From Chitinophaga silvisoli (GTDB lineage: Bacteria > Bacteroidota > Bacteroidia > Chitinophagales > Chitinophagaceae), in assembly GCF_003412465.1 (NCBI RefSeq), contig NZ_QTJV01000010.1:124001-188000 (forward strand): a stretch of 64,000 nt of DNA, given 5' to 3'. The notes below the pieces were generated by a model, which was not told where the DNA came from, did not search any database, and saw only the letters and a program-made list of their open reading frames with translations. Positions 8,955 to 16,845 of the stretch are shown here, piece after piece (positions within the stretch are counted from its first letter, which is position 1; every line of letters starts with the position of its first letter). The position numbers and the translations under genes were made by a program.

Positions 8955-10572
8955 AATCTATTCCCTGTGATTTTAAAATAGTTTTAACTCTGAATGCAAA
9001 GAATGCCAGATATGCAAAGCATATTACTGGGATTATATAAGAATAATGCGTTCCAATACTTGGATCGTCGCCCAGACCGCCCTGTACCGGGGGGATGAGA
9101 GAGCCGCCGAGGATCATCAGGATCAGGAATGAAGATCCCTGTGCTGTGTACTTGCCCAGACCAGCAATGGAAAGCGCGAAGATACAAGGCCACATAACGG
9201 AGCAGAATAAACCGCCGCTGATGAAGCTGAAGAGGGAAACATAACCGGTCGTCATCAGACCAATAGCGTTGGCAAGGATACCGAGTATGGCGAAAATCAT
9301 AAGTGTTTGTGCTGGTTTGTCCTGACCAGCGAAGAAACCTATGATCTGGATCACCAAAATACCTGCATAGGGGTATAATACGCTTACATCTGTACCTTTT
9401 GCATAGTTAGCTGCCAGCACGAGGCCGTAAGCGAAAAATGGCACTATTACGCACAGGATTTTACGCATTCTTTCCGATACATTGAATACGGAGATGGCAC
9501 CTGTCCAGCGACCGATCATCATACTACCCCAGAACAGGGAAACATAAGGATCGATTTCTGCGGTGGTGAGACCGTTTTCAGTAAGGAAACCTTTGGTTTC
9601 GAGCAGGCCGCCCATATTGCTGGCGATGGTCACTTCCACACCGACATATACGAAGATGGCGATCATGCCCAGTACCAGCTGAGGGTATTTCATAGCACCC
9701 CAGCCTTCGCCGCCAGTAGCAAGGCCTGCACCTTTCTGCGAAACGATTTTCGCATAGAACAGGACTGCAAGGATCCCAACGATACCGATCACGAAGAAAG
9801 GTAGTTTGTTTTCCCGGCCCAGGCCAATCATGATCAGCACGAACAATGCGGTGATGGCTGCCAGGGTTTTACTTGCTTTGGGTGATTGCTCAAATGGCTC
9901 GTCCGAAGTTTCTTTCGGCATTTTCGAGAACCAGAAGATAGCAGCAGCAACGAGGAACAGGACGATCAGCAGGATGTACAATGTGTTGATCTTACTGATG
10001 TCAGTATCTGCGCTGGCAGCACCTTTTGCACTACCGAAGAGCAGGATGCTCACGATGAGTGGGCCGATGGTTGTACCAAGAGAATTGATACCACCAGCCA
10101 GGTTCAGACGGTGAGCACCTTTTGCAGGATCTCCCAGGAGGAAGGCAAAAGGATTGGCAGCGGTCTGCTGAAGCGAAAAACCAAGGGCGACGATGAAGAA
10201 TGCGCCCAGAATGAGATAAAAGGCATAGGTTTCATTAGCCATGCCGCTACCGAAATTGACTGCAGCGATGAGCGCTACAGCACCTACGACTGAGATGAGG
10301 AGGCCGTAGATAATACCTTTCTGATAACCGATCTTGTTGAGGATATCAACGCCTCTGAGTGCTGATAAGAAGTACAGCAGCAGGGAGCCGATAAAGTAAG
10401 CACCATAGAATGAGAAATCAATCAGCTGCGATTCAAGCTGATTCAAGTGGAAATGTGCCTTACAGAAGGGGATGAATATGCTGTTCGAGGCAGCAACGAA
10501 ACCCCAGAAGAAAAATACAAGTATCAGTACAAAGAAAGATGGATGTGTACTTTGCTTTGTTTGTTGAACCAT
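8926..10572 (-). CDS. FucP/NagP-type MFS sugar permease
   Basis: Major facilitator sugar:H+ symporter of the FucP family, 548 aa with about 12 or more hydrophobic helices. Family features are FFFWGFVAASNSIFIPF in helix 1, LNQLESQLIDFSFYGAY, FALQQT-like SLQQTAANPFAFLLG, GGINSLGTTIGP and WPCIFALSIAGLGKYT. It is longer than E. coli FucP (438 aa) because of a large middle region with extra helices (about 225-300), as often seen in Bacteroidota homologs. It is the first gene of the minus-strand operon; its stop lies inside the ROK kinase start region (29-base overlap). GlcNAc or another free hexose is the likely cargo (inference). A direct repeat of AACACGTT touches the start codon. Confidence 0.92.
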   Translation of the reverse strand: MVQQTKQSTHPSFFVLILVFFFWGFVAASNSIFIPFCKAHFHLNQLESQLIDFSFYGAYFIGSLLLYFLSALRGVDILNKIGYQKGIIYGLLISVVGAVALIAAVNFGSGMANETYAFYLILGAFFIVALGFSLQQTAANPFAFLLGDPAKGAHRLNLAGGINSLGTTIGPLIVSILLFGSAKGAASADTDISKINTLYILLIVLFLVAAAIFWFSKMPKETSDEPFEQSPKASKTLAAITALFVLIMIGLGRENKLPFFVIGIVGILAVLFYAKIVSQKGAGLATGGEGWGAMKYPQLVLGMIAIFVYVGVEVTIASNMGGLLETKGFLTENGLTTAEIDPYVSLFWGSMMIGRWTGAISVFNVSERMRKILCVIVPFFAYGLVLAANYAKGTDVSVLYPYAGILVIQIIGFFAGQDKPAQTLMIFAILGILANAIGLMTTGYVSLFSFISGGLFCSVMWPCIFALSIAGLGKYTAQGSSFLILMILGGSLIPPVQGGLGDDPSIGTHYSYIIPVICFAYLAFFAFRVKTILKSQGIDYESAISGGH

Positions 10573-10910
10573 AAACGTGTTAACGTGTTAAATTACTGTA
10601 ATTTTTGCAGCGATAAATGTATAAATTATTTTTTGACAATTCCTAAATATTTAAGAAAAATATCCCTATTTTTCTGATGCAAAAACGTTTTAGCTAATAT
10701 GGTATAAAATATCTATCTAATTCATTGAATAGTGAACAAAAAGCAAAGGAAGGGTTGATTTAACATACTTTTTAATCCATTTAGCGTGAAAATTTAGCAT
10801 CTGTCTATTAACAACGGCCAAACTATCGTTGTTCATTAGGAAATACTGAAATTGTTAAGTATGTTCGCAATTATCAATCAAAGTGTTTAAATAATATATA
10901 AAACAGCAGT
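10573..10910. other. Divergent intergenic region between two sugar permeases
   Basis: AT-rich, 338 bases, no ORF of note. It must hold the promoters of both permease genes. Two operator-like patterns are visible: a direct repeat of the 8-mer AACGTGTT at 10574-10589, directly before the minus-strand start codon, and an inverted repeat AACAACG / CGTTGTT at 10810-10816 and 10827-10833, about 80 bases before the plus-strand start. I see no clean -33/-7 pair for either gene. Confidence 0.5.
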
Positions 10911-12206
10911 ATGGGGAACTCCGCTACACCTATTAAAGAGCCATTACCTATGCAATCACAACAGCAGGCCAATTATGGCAAAGCTATGGGCATTATCGGC
11001 ACTTTATTTTTCATTTTTGGATTTGTGACCTGGTTGAACAGCGTGCTGATCCCTTTTTTGAAGCAGGCCTGTGAAATATCAGACTTCGAGGTGTTTTTCG
11101 TCACCTTCGCCTTCTACATTAGCTACCTGGTAATGGCAATTCCGTCATCTGCCATCCTGAAAAAAATTGGTTTTACAAAAGGGATGTCCCTCGGTCTGCT
11201 CATCATGGCTGTAGGTTCCCTGATTTTTATTCCTGCTGCATACACCCGTAGCTTCCCATTATTCCTGTTGGGATTATTCGGACAGGGTACTGGTCTGACC
11301 TTGCTGCAGGCGGCTTCCAACCCATATGTAACGATCCTGGGCCCCATCGAAAAAGCGGCCCAGCGTATCAGTATCATGGGTATTTGTAACAAGGTGGCTG
11401 GTATGATCGGGATCTTCGTACTGGTACAGTTGTTATTCAGTGATGCGACTGAATTATCTGCAAAGATCAACACCCTCACAGGTGCTGCGAGAGAAGCAGA
11501 GTTGCAGGCACTGGCACAGCGTGTAGTGGTGCCTTACCTGGTGATGACGGTGGTGCTGCTGGCACTTGCATTTATGGTAAGAAAATCTGATCTGCCTGAA
11601 ATCAATACTGATGAAGAGGATGCAGTAGCTGATGATGCCGGTGCCAGGAAAGGTATTCCGCCGCATTTGCTGCTGGGTGTAGTTTGTATCTTCGCTTATG
11701 TAGGTGTGGAAGTACTGGCGATCGATTCACTGGCATTGTATGGTGAATACAATGGCCTGGAAAAAATGGTAGCGACTAACCTGGGTATTTATAGTTTGAT
11801 TGCATTGACGGTTGGTTACCTTTCCGGTATCGTACTGATTCCAAAAGTCATCTCTCAGAAAACGGGTCTGATCATTTGTGCCAGTATGGCGCTGGTCCTC
11901 TCTGTAGGCGCGCTGGCAACTCATGGCTGGATATCTATCATCTGCGTAATTTTGCTGAGTTTATCACATGCTTTAATGTGGCCTGGTATCTGGCCGCTGG
12001 CAATGAATAAAGCTGGGAAATATACCAAGATCGGTGCAGCATTCATGGTGATGGCGATTTGTGGTGGTGCGATTCTGCCGCTGATTTATGGGGCGATTGC
12101 AAAGGGTTCTGACAGGCATATTGCTTATGTGGTGATGCTGCCATGCTACCTGTATATCCTGTATTATGGCCTGAGTGGTCATAAGGTGGGATTGAAGAAA
12201 GCGTAA
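10911..12206 (+). CDS. Sugar MFS transporter, FucP family (second copy)
   Basis: 431 aa, the normal FucP length, with about 12 hydrophobic helices. Signature stretches are FIFGFVTWLNSVLIPFLKQA, LGLFGQGTGLTLLQAASNPY, CNKVAGMIG, FAYVGVEVLAIDSLALYGEY and LSHALMWPGIWPLAMNKAGKY. The second half carries the GVEV and N-K-A-G-K-Y patterns typical of the Bacteroidota sugar/L-fucose/glucose-galactose subgroup. It is transcribed away from the first permease and converges on the GH109 gene with a shared terminator. The cargo is unknown; the context suggests an amino sugar or fucose released from glycoproteins (inference). Start: ATG 10911 with no competing upstream start; another Met lies 13 codons further in. 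Confidence 0.9.
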   Translation: MGNSATPIKEPLPMQSQQQANYGKAMGIIGTLFFIFGFVTWLNSVLIPFLKQACEISDFEVFFVTFAFYISYLVMAIPSSAILKKIGFTKGMSLGLLIMAVGSLIFIPAAYTRSFPLFLLGLFGQGTGLTLLQAASNPYVTILGPIEKAAQRISIMGICNKVAGMIGIFVLVQLLFSDATELSAKINTLTGAAREAELQALAQRVVVPYLVMTVVLLALAFMVRKSDLPEINTDEEDAVADDAGARKGIPPHLLLGVVCIFAYVGVEVLAIDSLALYGEYNGLEKMVATNLGIYSLIALTVGYLSGIVLIPKVISQKTGLIICASMALVLSVGALATHGWISIICVILLSLSHALMWPGIWPLAMNKAGKYTKIGAAFMVMAICGGAILPLIYGAIAKGSDRHIAYVVMLPCYLYILYYGLSGHKVGLKKA

Positions 12207-12230
12207 TAATGACATTTATCTGTGTGCATA

Positions 12231-12263
12231 AAAAAAGTCCGCAATTTTATTGCGGACTTTTTC
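12231..12263. terminator. Bidirectional terminator between permease and GH109 gene
   Basis: A perfect stem (AAAAAGTCCGCAA / TTGCGGACTTTTT) with a 4-base loop, with A and T tracts on its two sides. It sits between two convergent genes, 25 bases after the permease stop and 5 bases before the GH109 stop. Confidence 0.9.
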
Positions 12264-12267
12264 ATTT

Positions 12268-13662
12268 TTAATATTGATCGTCGAGTGCAAAGATCGGCTT
12301 TCGATTGATCCAGTTGCCCCGTGTGAAATCAGGTATATACTGTACACTTCCACCTTCTGCTACTGATGCCTCACTCAGTGGTGTGATTGCATACATGGTA
12401 GCCAGGTCATATACATCCTGTGCATATGGCGCTTCTCTCTTAATACTTTCCACAAAACTATTGATCACATACCAGTCCATGCCACCATGGCCTGCGCCGG
12501 CTGAACTCTTCGTATATCTCTTCCACAGCGGGTGATCATATTTCCCCATGTAGCTGTTTGCATCTTCAGGTGCGCCTGCTTTTTCCCACTCATCATAAGG
12601 GCTCTTTCCTTCTACATACACACTTGCTTTATCATCCATCCACAACCCATTTGTTCCCTGTACACGGAAGTTCAGGGAATAAGGACGAGGTGAATTTGTA
12701 TCGTGCGAAAGCATGATCGTTTCCCCATTGCTGGTGCGGATCAGTGTCGTAACAATATCACCCAGGTTGAACTGTACTTTTGCATTTGGATGACTCTCGC
12801 TGCTGTTATCAACGATATATTTATGCAGGCCACGACTTTTGGTGGCCACGGATGTTAAGGAGATCAGCCGGTTGCCACGGTTTACATTGATCATATTGGC
12901 TACCGGCCAGAGACCATGAGTAGGATAGAGGTCGCCATTGCGGTGTACACTGTGGTTGGTACGCCAGTGTGCTTCTGAAAGCCCCTTCTCGCCGAATTCT
13001 ACGCCGCCGCCATAAATCTGTTTGCCATCGTTGAACTTCACTTTGCGCAGGTCATGCTGATAGCCGCCCTGCAGGTGAATCAGTTCTCCAAACAAACCCT
13101 GGCGAACCATGTTGAGCACCGCCATGATATCACGACGATAGCTTACGTTTTCCATCGCAAATACAGGCACACCTGTTTCTTCACTTACGTTTACGAGCTG
13201 CCAGCATTCTGCTACATCCGTAGCGCCACATACTTCCACTGCCGGTGTCTTGCCTGCTTTCATTGCAGCTACTGCCTGTGGGGTATGCCATTCCCATGGT
13301 GTGGCGATGATGACTGCATCGATGTCGTCTCTTTTAAGGAGGTTGTGGAAATCTTCGGGGCCGTTCGTGTATTCTGCTACTTTCCTTTTGCTGCCGTAGA
13401 TTTTGTCAATGAGTTTTCTTGCTCCGGGGATGGCCCAGTTGGTGTCCGGATCAGCGATGGCAACTACTTCTACATCTGCACGGTTCAGGCATAATTCAAG
13501 ATGGCCTTGTCCTCTGGCTCCAACGCCGATGAGGCCCATTCTTACTTTTTCTTTTTTTACGTTAGCAAAAAGCCTGGAAGGAGTATCCAGCAAGGTGAGG
13601 CCGACTCCGGCGGCCAGGGTGTTTTTGAGAAATGTTCTCCGGTGTAAATGCTGCTTTTTCAT
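12268..13662 (-). CDS. GH109-type glycosidase (alpha-N-acetylgalactosaminidase, Gfo/Idh/MocA fold), Tat-exported
   Basis: 464 aa with a twin-arginine signal (RRTFLKNTLAAGVG) and an NAD-binding Rossmann start (MGLIGVGARGQGHLEL). It does not have the EKP motif of ordinary Gfo/Idh dehydrogenases. Instead it reads EVCGATDVAECWQLV, followed by FAMENVSYRRDIMAVLNMV, HWRTNHSVHRNGDLYPTHG and TSVATKSRGLHKYIV. These are the hallmarks of GH109, whose Elizabethkingia member cleaves alpha-linked GalNAc by an NAD-dependent redox mechanism. It is probably exported folded with its cofactor, acting on O-glycans or A-type antigens. With glycosylasparaginase and amino-sugar permeases nearby it fits glycoprotein scavenging (inference). 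Other GH109 members may have different substrates. Confidence 0.88.
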   Translation of the reverse strand: MKKQHLHRRTFLKNTLAAGVGLTLLDTPSRLFANVKKEKVRMGLIGVGARGQGHLELCLNRADVEVVAIADPDTNWAIPGARKLIDKIYGSKRKVAEYTNGPEDFHNLLKRDDIDAVIIATPWEWHTPQAVAAMKAGKTPAVEVCGATDVAECWQLVNVSEETGVPVFAMENVSYRRDIMAVLNMVRQGLFGELIHLQGGYQHDLRKVKFNDGKQIYGGGVEFGEKGLSEAHWRTNHSVHRNGDLYPTHGLWPVANMINVNRGNRLISLTSVATKSRGLHKYIVDNSSESHPNAKVQFNLGDIVTTLIRTSNGETIMLSHDTNSPRPYSLNFRVQGTNGLWMDDKASVYVEGKSPYDEWEKAGAPEDANSYMGKYDHPLWKRYTKSSAGAGHGGMDWYVINSFVESIKREAPYAQDVYDLATMYAITPLSEASVAEGGSVQYIPDFTRGNWINRKPIFALDDQY

Positions 13663-14462
13663 GTTTCATTTTGGTTTTGCTCTTGGCGATAACATGATTG
13701 AATGGTGTATTGTATTGTGTAGCTGGTCGTTAAATGTAATGTAAATGATTTTGAAATGCAATTTTTTTCATTTATAACTGCCGCCTGTATTGCCACTATT
13801 TTACCCTTCACTTCCTTTATTTTCTCTGCCAATCACAGTAATGGACCTTTCAATGGTATTACCTGCTGAGATCATGGTATAAAACCAGACGATATATCAT
13901 AATCAGGCCAGCACTGTCATTTTCAGTGATATCGGACCTGGCTGCAGCCGGCAGGCAATGAAGATGGAATAGCTGTACTACGAACCGGAGCACTCTGAAT
14001 ATAAAAGAATGTGAACCGGCATCCAGGCCGGCTGCTATTTAGAATAAAGGGAAGGAAAGTGTTGCAGCGTATGCCCAGGTGGTTTTAAGAAGAACCTGGC
14101 ACTGAAACGTAAAAGTAATAGCTTCCAGCTCCAGAAATACTGTAAATCCTGCCGGTCTGGTGGATGGCGATGCCGGCACCTACCGGGCGGGTCCGGATCA
14201 CCTGTACCGGTGCCAGGGCCTGTCCTGTACTGGGTGAGGTACAACTGTTCAAAGCCCCGGAAGCCTGATTTATTCCTATACCTACAACCCGTTTAATTTA
14301 ACACAACTAAGCAAACGAGGAGCTCTTTCCAGGGTTCCTTTTTTATAAACTCCTGTAGATCAGGCGAAATATAAATTGAAAAAAAATATTTCCTGTAAAT
14401 CTCTGTTTGGCTCGGCTTTTGTTAATTTTGCACTGGAAATTTAACAGTAAACCTGAAAATTT
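13663..14462. other. Gene-free stretch with a possible coding relic
   Basis: About 800 bases without an intact gene. The left 80 bases are the promoter side of the GH109 gene. Between about 13.75 and 14.3 kb the sequence is scattered with stops in all frames, except one ATG-less minus-strand open frame (see 14085-14297). A GCCGG/CCGGC-type inverted repeat lies near 14015-14031. From about 14.35 kb the DNA becomes AT-rich and leads into the arginine operon promoter. I see no tRNA or known RNA motif here. Confidence 0.4.
14085..14297 (-). pseudogene. Possible remnant of an unknown gene
   Basis: A 70-codon minus-strand frame without ATG whose translation looks protein-like rather than random: SGALNSCTSPSTGQ, then GAGIAIHQTGRIYSISGAG, then SYYFYVSVPGSS before the stop. 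An upstream stop at 14298-14300 closes the frame, and the only possible starts are rare codons (TTG, GTG). It may be the C-terminal end of a decayed secreted or adhesin-like protein, or a small gene with a non-ATG start. I do not recognise the family. Confidence 0.25.
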
Positions 14463-14497
14463 TTTGACCACATTGAATAAATAATATTATAACTTTG
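14463..14497 (+). promoter_or_regulatory. Probable promoter of the arginine operon
   Basis: The -7 word TAACTTTG (14490-14497) is an excellent Bacteroidota match. A TTTG (14463-14466) lies upstream, though the 23-base spacing is longer than the usual 19-21. A second, poorer copy (AAACTTTG, 14552-14559) with the same AACTTTGCGG core lies 62 bases downstream and could be a secondary start. Either one gives a leader of more than 200 bases before the first gene. Confidence 0.6.
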
Positions 14498-14565
14498 CGG
14501 TTGATTAATTAAAGACAGTTTTTAACAATTTAATGCTGAACTGAAGTTGGAAAACTTTGCGGCCC

Positions 14566-14778
14566 ATACTCTTTCTCCTTTTCACCCTTCCCTGATGGAA
14601 GGTGAGTGTTCCATTGGGTTCAATGTCTTTAGATACCTTTCCCGACGACCTCGTATTTGATAGTGCCGCCTAGCCAGCCCGCTATCGCAACCTTAATGCC
14701 TCTTCACAAATCCATTAAGGTATTTCCCCCCCATCAAGCATGGGTATAGAATCAATTTATTTATTGTAACGTTTTCAA
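14566..14778 (+). promoter_or_regulatory. Structured 5' leader of the arginine operon (candidate attenuator)
   Basis: Four consecutive inverted repeats lie in this leader. (1) 14582-14604: TCAC-C-CTTCC / GGAAG-GTGA with one bulge. (2) 14612-14625: CATTG / CAATG with a 4-base loop. (3) 14691-14720: CCTTAATG / CATTAAGG, perfect, with a 14-base loop. (4) 14729-14743: CCCAT / ATGGG. An Arg-rich mini-ORF lies between hairpins 1 and 3. No long T run follows hairpin 3 or 4, so if this is an attenuator it may act on translation, on Rho or by another route rather than as a classical intrinsic terminator. Confidence 0.45.
14595..14660 (+). CDS. Candidate arginine leader peptide (21 codons)
   Basis: ATG at 14595, TGA at 14658-14660. 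The peptide starts MEGECSIGFNVF and ends RYLSRRPRI, so four of its last nine residues are Arg (codons AGA, CGA, CGA, CGT), two of them adjacent. It lies inside the leader of the arginine operon, about 120 bases before the first structural gene, and is followed by two inverted repeats. Clustered codons for the end-product amino acid are the hallmark of ribosome-dependent attenuation leaders (his, trp, leu operons of other bacteria). Chance cannot be excluded for so short an ORF. Confidence 0.4.
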   Translation: MEGECSIGFNVFRYLSRRPRI

Positions 14779-15594
14779 TTGACAAGATTGGAAAATCCGA
14801 ATATCATCGTACGGGTAGCCACCGTTGACGATCAGCATTATGGTAAGACCATTACCGACGAGATGGAAGCTTCTGCCAAGGCCAGAGGAACAGGTATAGC
14901 CAAGCGTTCTCCAGAGTATGTACAGCATAAAATGGAAGAAGGTAAAGCTGTGATTGCAGTAACTGACAAAGGTGAATGGGTTGGTTTCTGTTATATAGAA
15001 GCCTGGGGACACGAAAAGTTTGTAGCCAATTCAGGCCTGATTGTAAACCCCGCATTCCGTGGACATGGTGTGGCGAAAGCCATTAAGCATAAAGTATTTG
15101 AGCTCTCACGTGAGAAGTATCCTGATGCCAAGATCTTTGGTCTCACTACTGGTCTTGCTGTGATGAAGATCAACTCCGAGCTGGGCTATGAGCCGGTGAC
15201 CTATTCAGAACTGACAGATGATGAAGAGTTCTGGAAAGGTTGTCGTAGTTGTGTTAACTTTGATGTGCTGACCAGCAAGAACCGCAAGAACTGCTTATGT
15301 ACTGCGATGCTTTATGATCCGGTAGAGAAAGCAAAAGAAGAAGAGGAGAAACGTGCAGCGGCGGCATTTCATTATAATGTAAATATACAGCCACAGGTAA
15401 TGGTTGCTGCAAACGGTACAATCCAGCATCCACAGCGGAAGCGTAAGTTCTCTGACAACTTCAAGTTGTTCGAACGCTGGCTGCGGTTTAAGAGATTCGT
15501 ATTGCTTAAGAGCGGTAAGGAAAAAGAAGGAGGAAGCGGTGGCGGCGCTGCTGCAGCAAGCAAGAAAAGATTCTTCCTGTTTAATTTTTTATAG
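14779..15594 (+). CDS. GNAT family N-acyltransferase heading the arginine operon (candidate N-acylglutamate synthase)
   Basis: 271 aa. The TTG at 14779 is the only sensible start: a stop (TAA) lies four codons upstream in frame, and the GNAT fold begins at residue 9 (IIVRVATVDD). The acyl-CoA binding motif A is R94-G-H-G-V-A (NPAFRGHGVAKAI), followed by GLTTGLAVMKINSELGYEPV. Four cysteines follow the fold (C155-x2-C158, C172-x-C174), a possible metal site. A C-terminal extension of about 90 residues is basic, with a Gly/Ala linker (GGSGGGAAAASKKR). Its place as first gene of the arg operon, and the absence of argA or argJ here, suggest it makes N-acyl-glutamate, acetyl or succinyl (inference). 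It lies 42 bases before argG. Confidence 0.85.
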   Translation: MTRLENPNIIVRVATVDDQHYGKTITDEMEASAKARGTGIAKRSPEYVQHKMEEGKAVIAVTDKGEWVGFCYIEAWGHEKFVANSGLIVNPAFRGHGVAKAIKHKVFELSREKYPDAKIFGLTTGLAVMKINSELGYEPVTYSELTDDEEFWKGCRSCVNFDVLTSKNRKNCLCTAMLYDPVEKAKEEEEKRAAAAFHYNVNIQPQVMVAANGTIQHPQRKRKFSDNFKLFERWLRFKRFVLLKSGKEKEGGSGGGAAAASKKRFFLFNFL

Positions 15595-15636
15595 ATAGAG
15601 AATATTATTATCAACAATCATTATCACTATAAGTAA

Positions 15637-16839
15637 ATGAAAAAAGTAGTACTGGGATTTAGCGGAGGACTCGATACTTCCTATTGCGTTAAATATCTGA
15701 CCGAAGAAAAAGGATATGAAGTGCATTCTGTAATCGTGAATACCGGCGGTTTTTCTGATGAAGAACTGGTGGAAATTGAAAAGCGCGCTTACAATTTAGG
15801 TGTGAAGAGCCATAAGACGGTAAATGCAGTACGCTCTTATTATGATAGTGTGATCAAATACCTCATTTTCGGTAATGTACTGAAGAATAATACATACCCA
15901 CTGAGCGTAAGTGCAGAGCGTATGAGCCAGGCACTTGCTATCGGCGAATACGTAAGAGAAGTAGGTGCCGATGCAGTAGCCCACGGTAGTACCGGTGCTG
16001 GTAACGATCAGGTGCGTTTTGATATGATCTTCCATATCATGATTCCGGGTGTTGAAATTATCACTCCCATCCGTGATATGAAACTGAGCCGTGAAGAAGA
16101 AATTTCTTACCTCAAATCCAAAGGTGTTGAAATGAACTTCGAAAAGGCTGCATACTCTATCAACAAAGGTATGTGGGGTACTTCAGTAGGTGGCAAAGAG
16201 ACCCTGACTTCCAACGGTTTCCTGCCTGAAGAAGCATGGCCTACACAGCTGACTAAGGAAGGTACAGAGCAGGTGAAACTGAAATTTGTGAAAGGTGAAC
16301 TGACTGGTGTAAATGACAAGACTTTTGCACATCCTTCCGAAGCAATCCAGTATTTACAGACTATAGCAGGCCCGTTTGCCATTGGCCGCGATATACACGT
16401 AGGTGATACCATCATCGGTATCAAAGGCCGCGTAGGCTTCGAAGCTGCAGCGCCTGTAATTATTCTTAAAGCACACCATGCACTGGAAAAACACGTGCTC
16501 ACAAAATGGCAGCTGAGCTGGAAAGACCAGCTGGCTTCATTCTACGGTAACTGGATGCATGAAGGTCAGATCATGGACCCTGTAATGCGCGACATCGAAG
16601 CGTTCTTACAGCACAGCCAGGAAAACGTGACTGGTGATGTATTTGTAACATTACAGCCTTACCGCTTCCAGGTAACTGGTATCGAATCTGCTTACGATCT
16701 GATGAGCAGCAAATTCGGTAAATACGGTGAGATGAATAATGGCTGGAGTGGCGAAGACGTAAGAGGCTTCAGCAAGATCTTCGGTAACCAGACTATGATC
16801 TGGCATCAGGTAACTGAGAGCGCCAAAGGCGGCAAATAA
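15637..16839 (+). CDS. argG: Argininosuccinate synthase
   Basis: Joins citrulline and aspartate with ATP to form argininosuccinate. The N-terminal P-loop of the N-type ATP pyrophosphatase family is VVLGFSGGLDTSYCVKYL. Further family stretches are VNTGGFSDEE, AHGSTGAGNDQVRFDM and WGTSVGGKETLTS. At 400 aa it has the usual length. The nearest relatives, by the short insert pattern and the C-terminal domain, are the Bacteroidota ArgG group. ArgC follows after 6 bases. Confidence 0.96.
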   Translation: MKKVVLGFSGGLDTSYCVKYLTEEKGYEVHSVIVNTGGFSDEELVEIEKRAYNLGVKSHKTVNAVRSYYDSVIKYLIFGNVLKNNTYPLSVSAERMSQALAIGEYVREVGADAVAHGSTGAGNDQVRFDMIFHIMIPGVEIITPIRDMKLSREEEISYLKSKGVEMNFEKAAYSINKGMWGTSVGGKETLTSNGFLPEEAWPTQLTKEGTEQVKLKFVKGELTGVNDKTFAHPSEAIQYLQTIAGPFAIGRDIHVGDTIIGIKGRVGFEAAAPVIILKAHHALEKHVLTKWQLSWKDQLASFYGNWMHEGQIMDPVMRDIEAFLQHSQENVTGDVFVTLQPYRFQVTGIESAYDLMSSKFGKYGEMNNGWSGEDVRGFSKIFGNQTMIWHQVTESAKGGK

Positions 16840-16845
16840 TTAAGA

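Noticed and set aside
12268..13662. Annotating this as an ordinary Gfo/Idh/MocA dehydrogenase
   Set aside because: The EKP motif is replaced by EVCGATD and several long GH109-specific stretches are present.
14035..14244. 69-codon minus-strand ATG frame with Pro/Gly/Asp-rich translation
   Set aside because: A neighbouring minus-strand frame (14085-14297) looks more protein-like; this one has a composition typical of a shifted frame.
14552..14562. Second AACTTTGCGG word as main promoter of the arginine operon
   Set aside because: It lacks the T at the first position of TAnnTTTG and has no TTTG at a proper distance; kept only as a possible secondary start.
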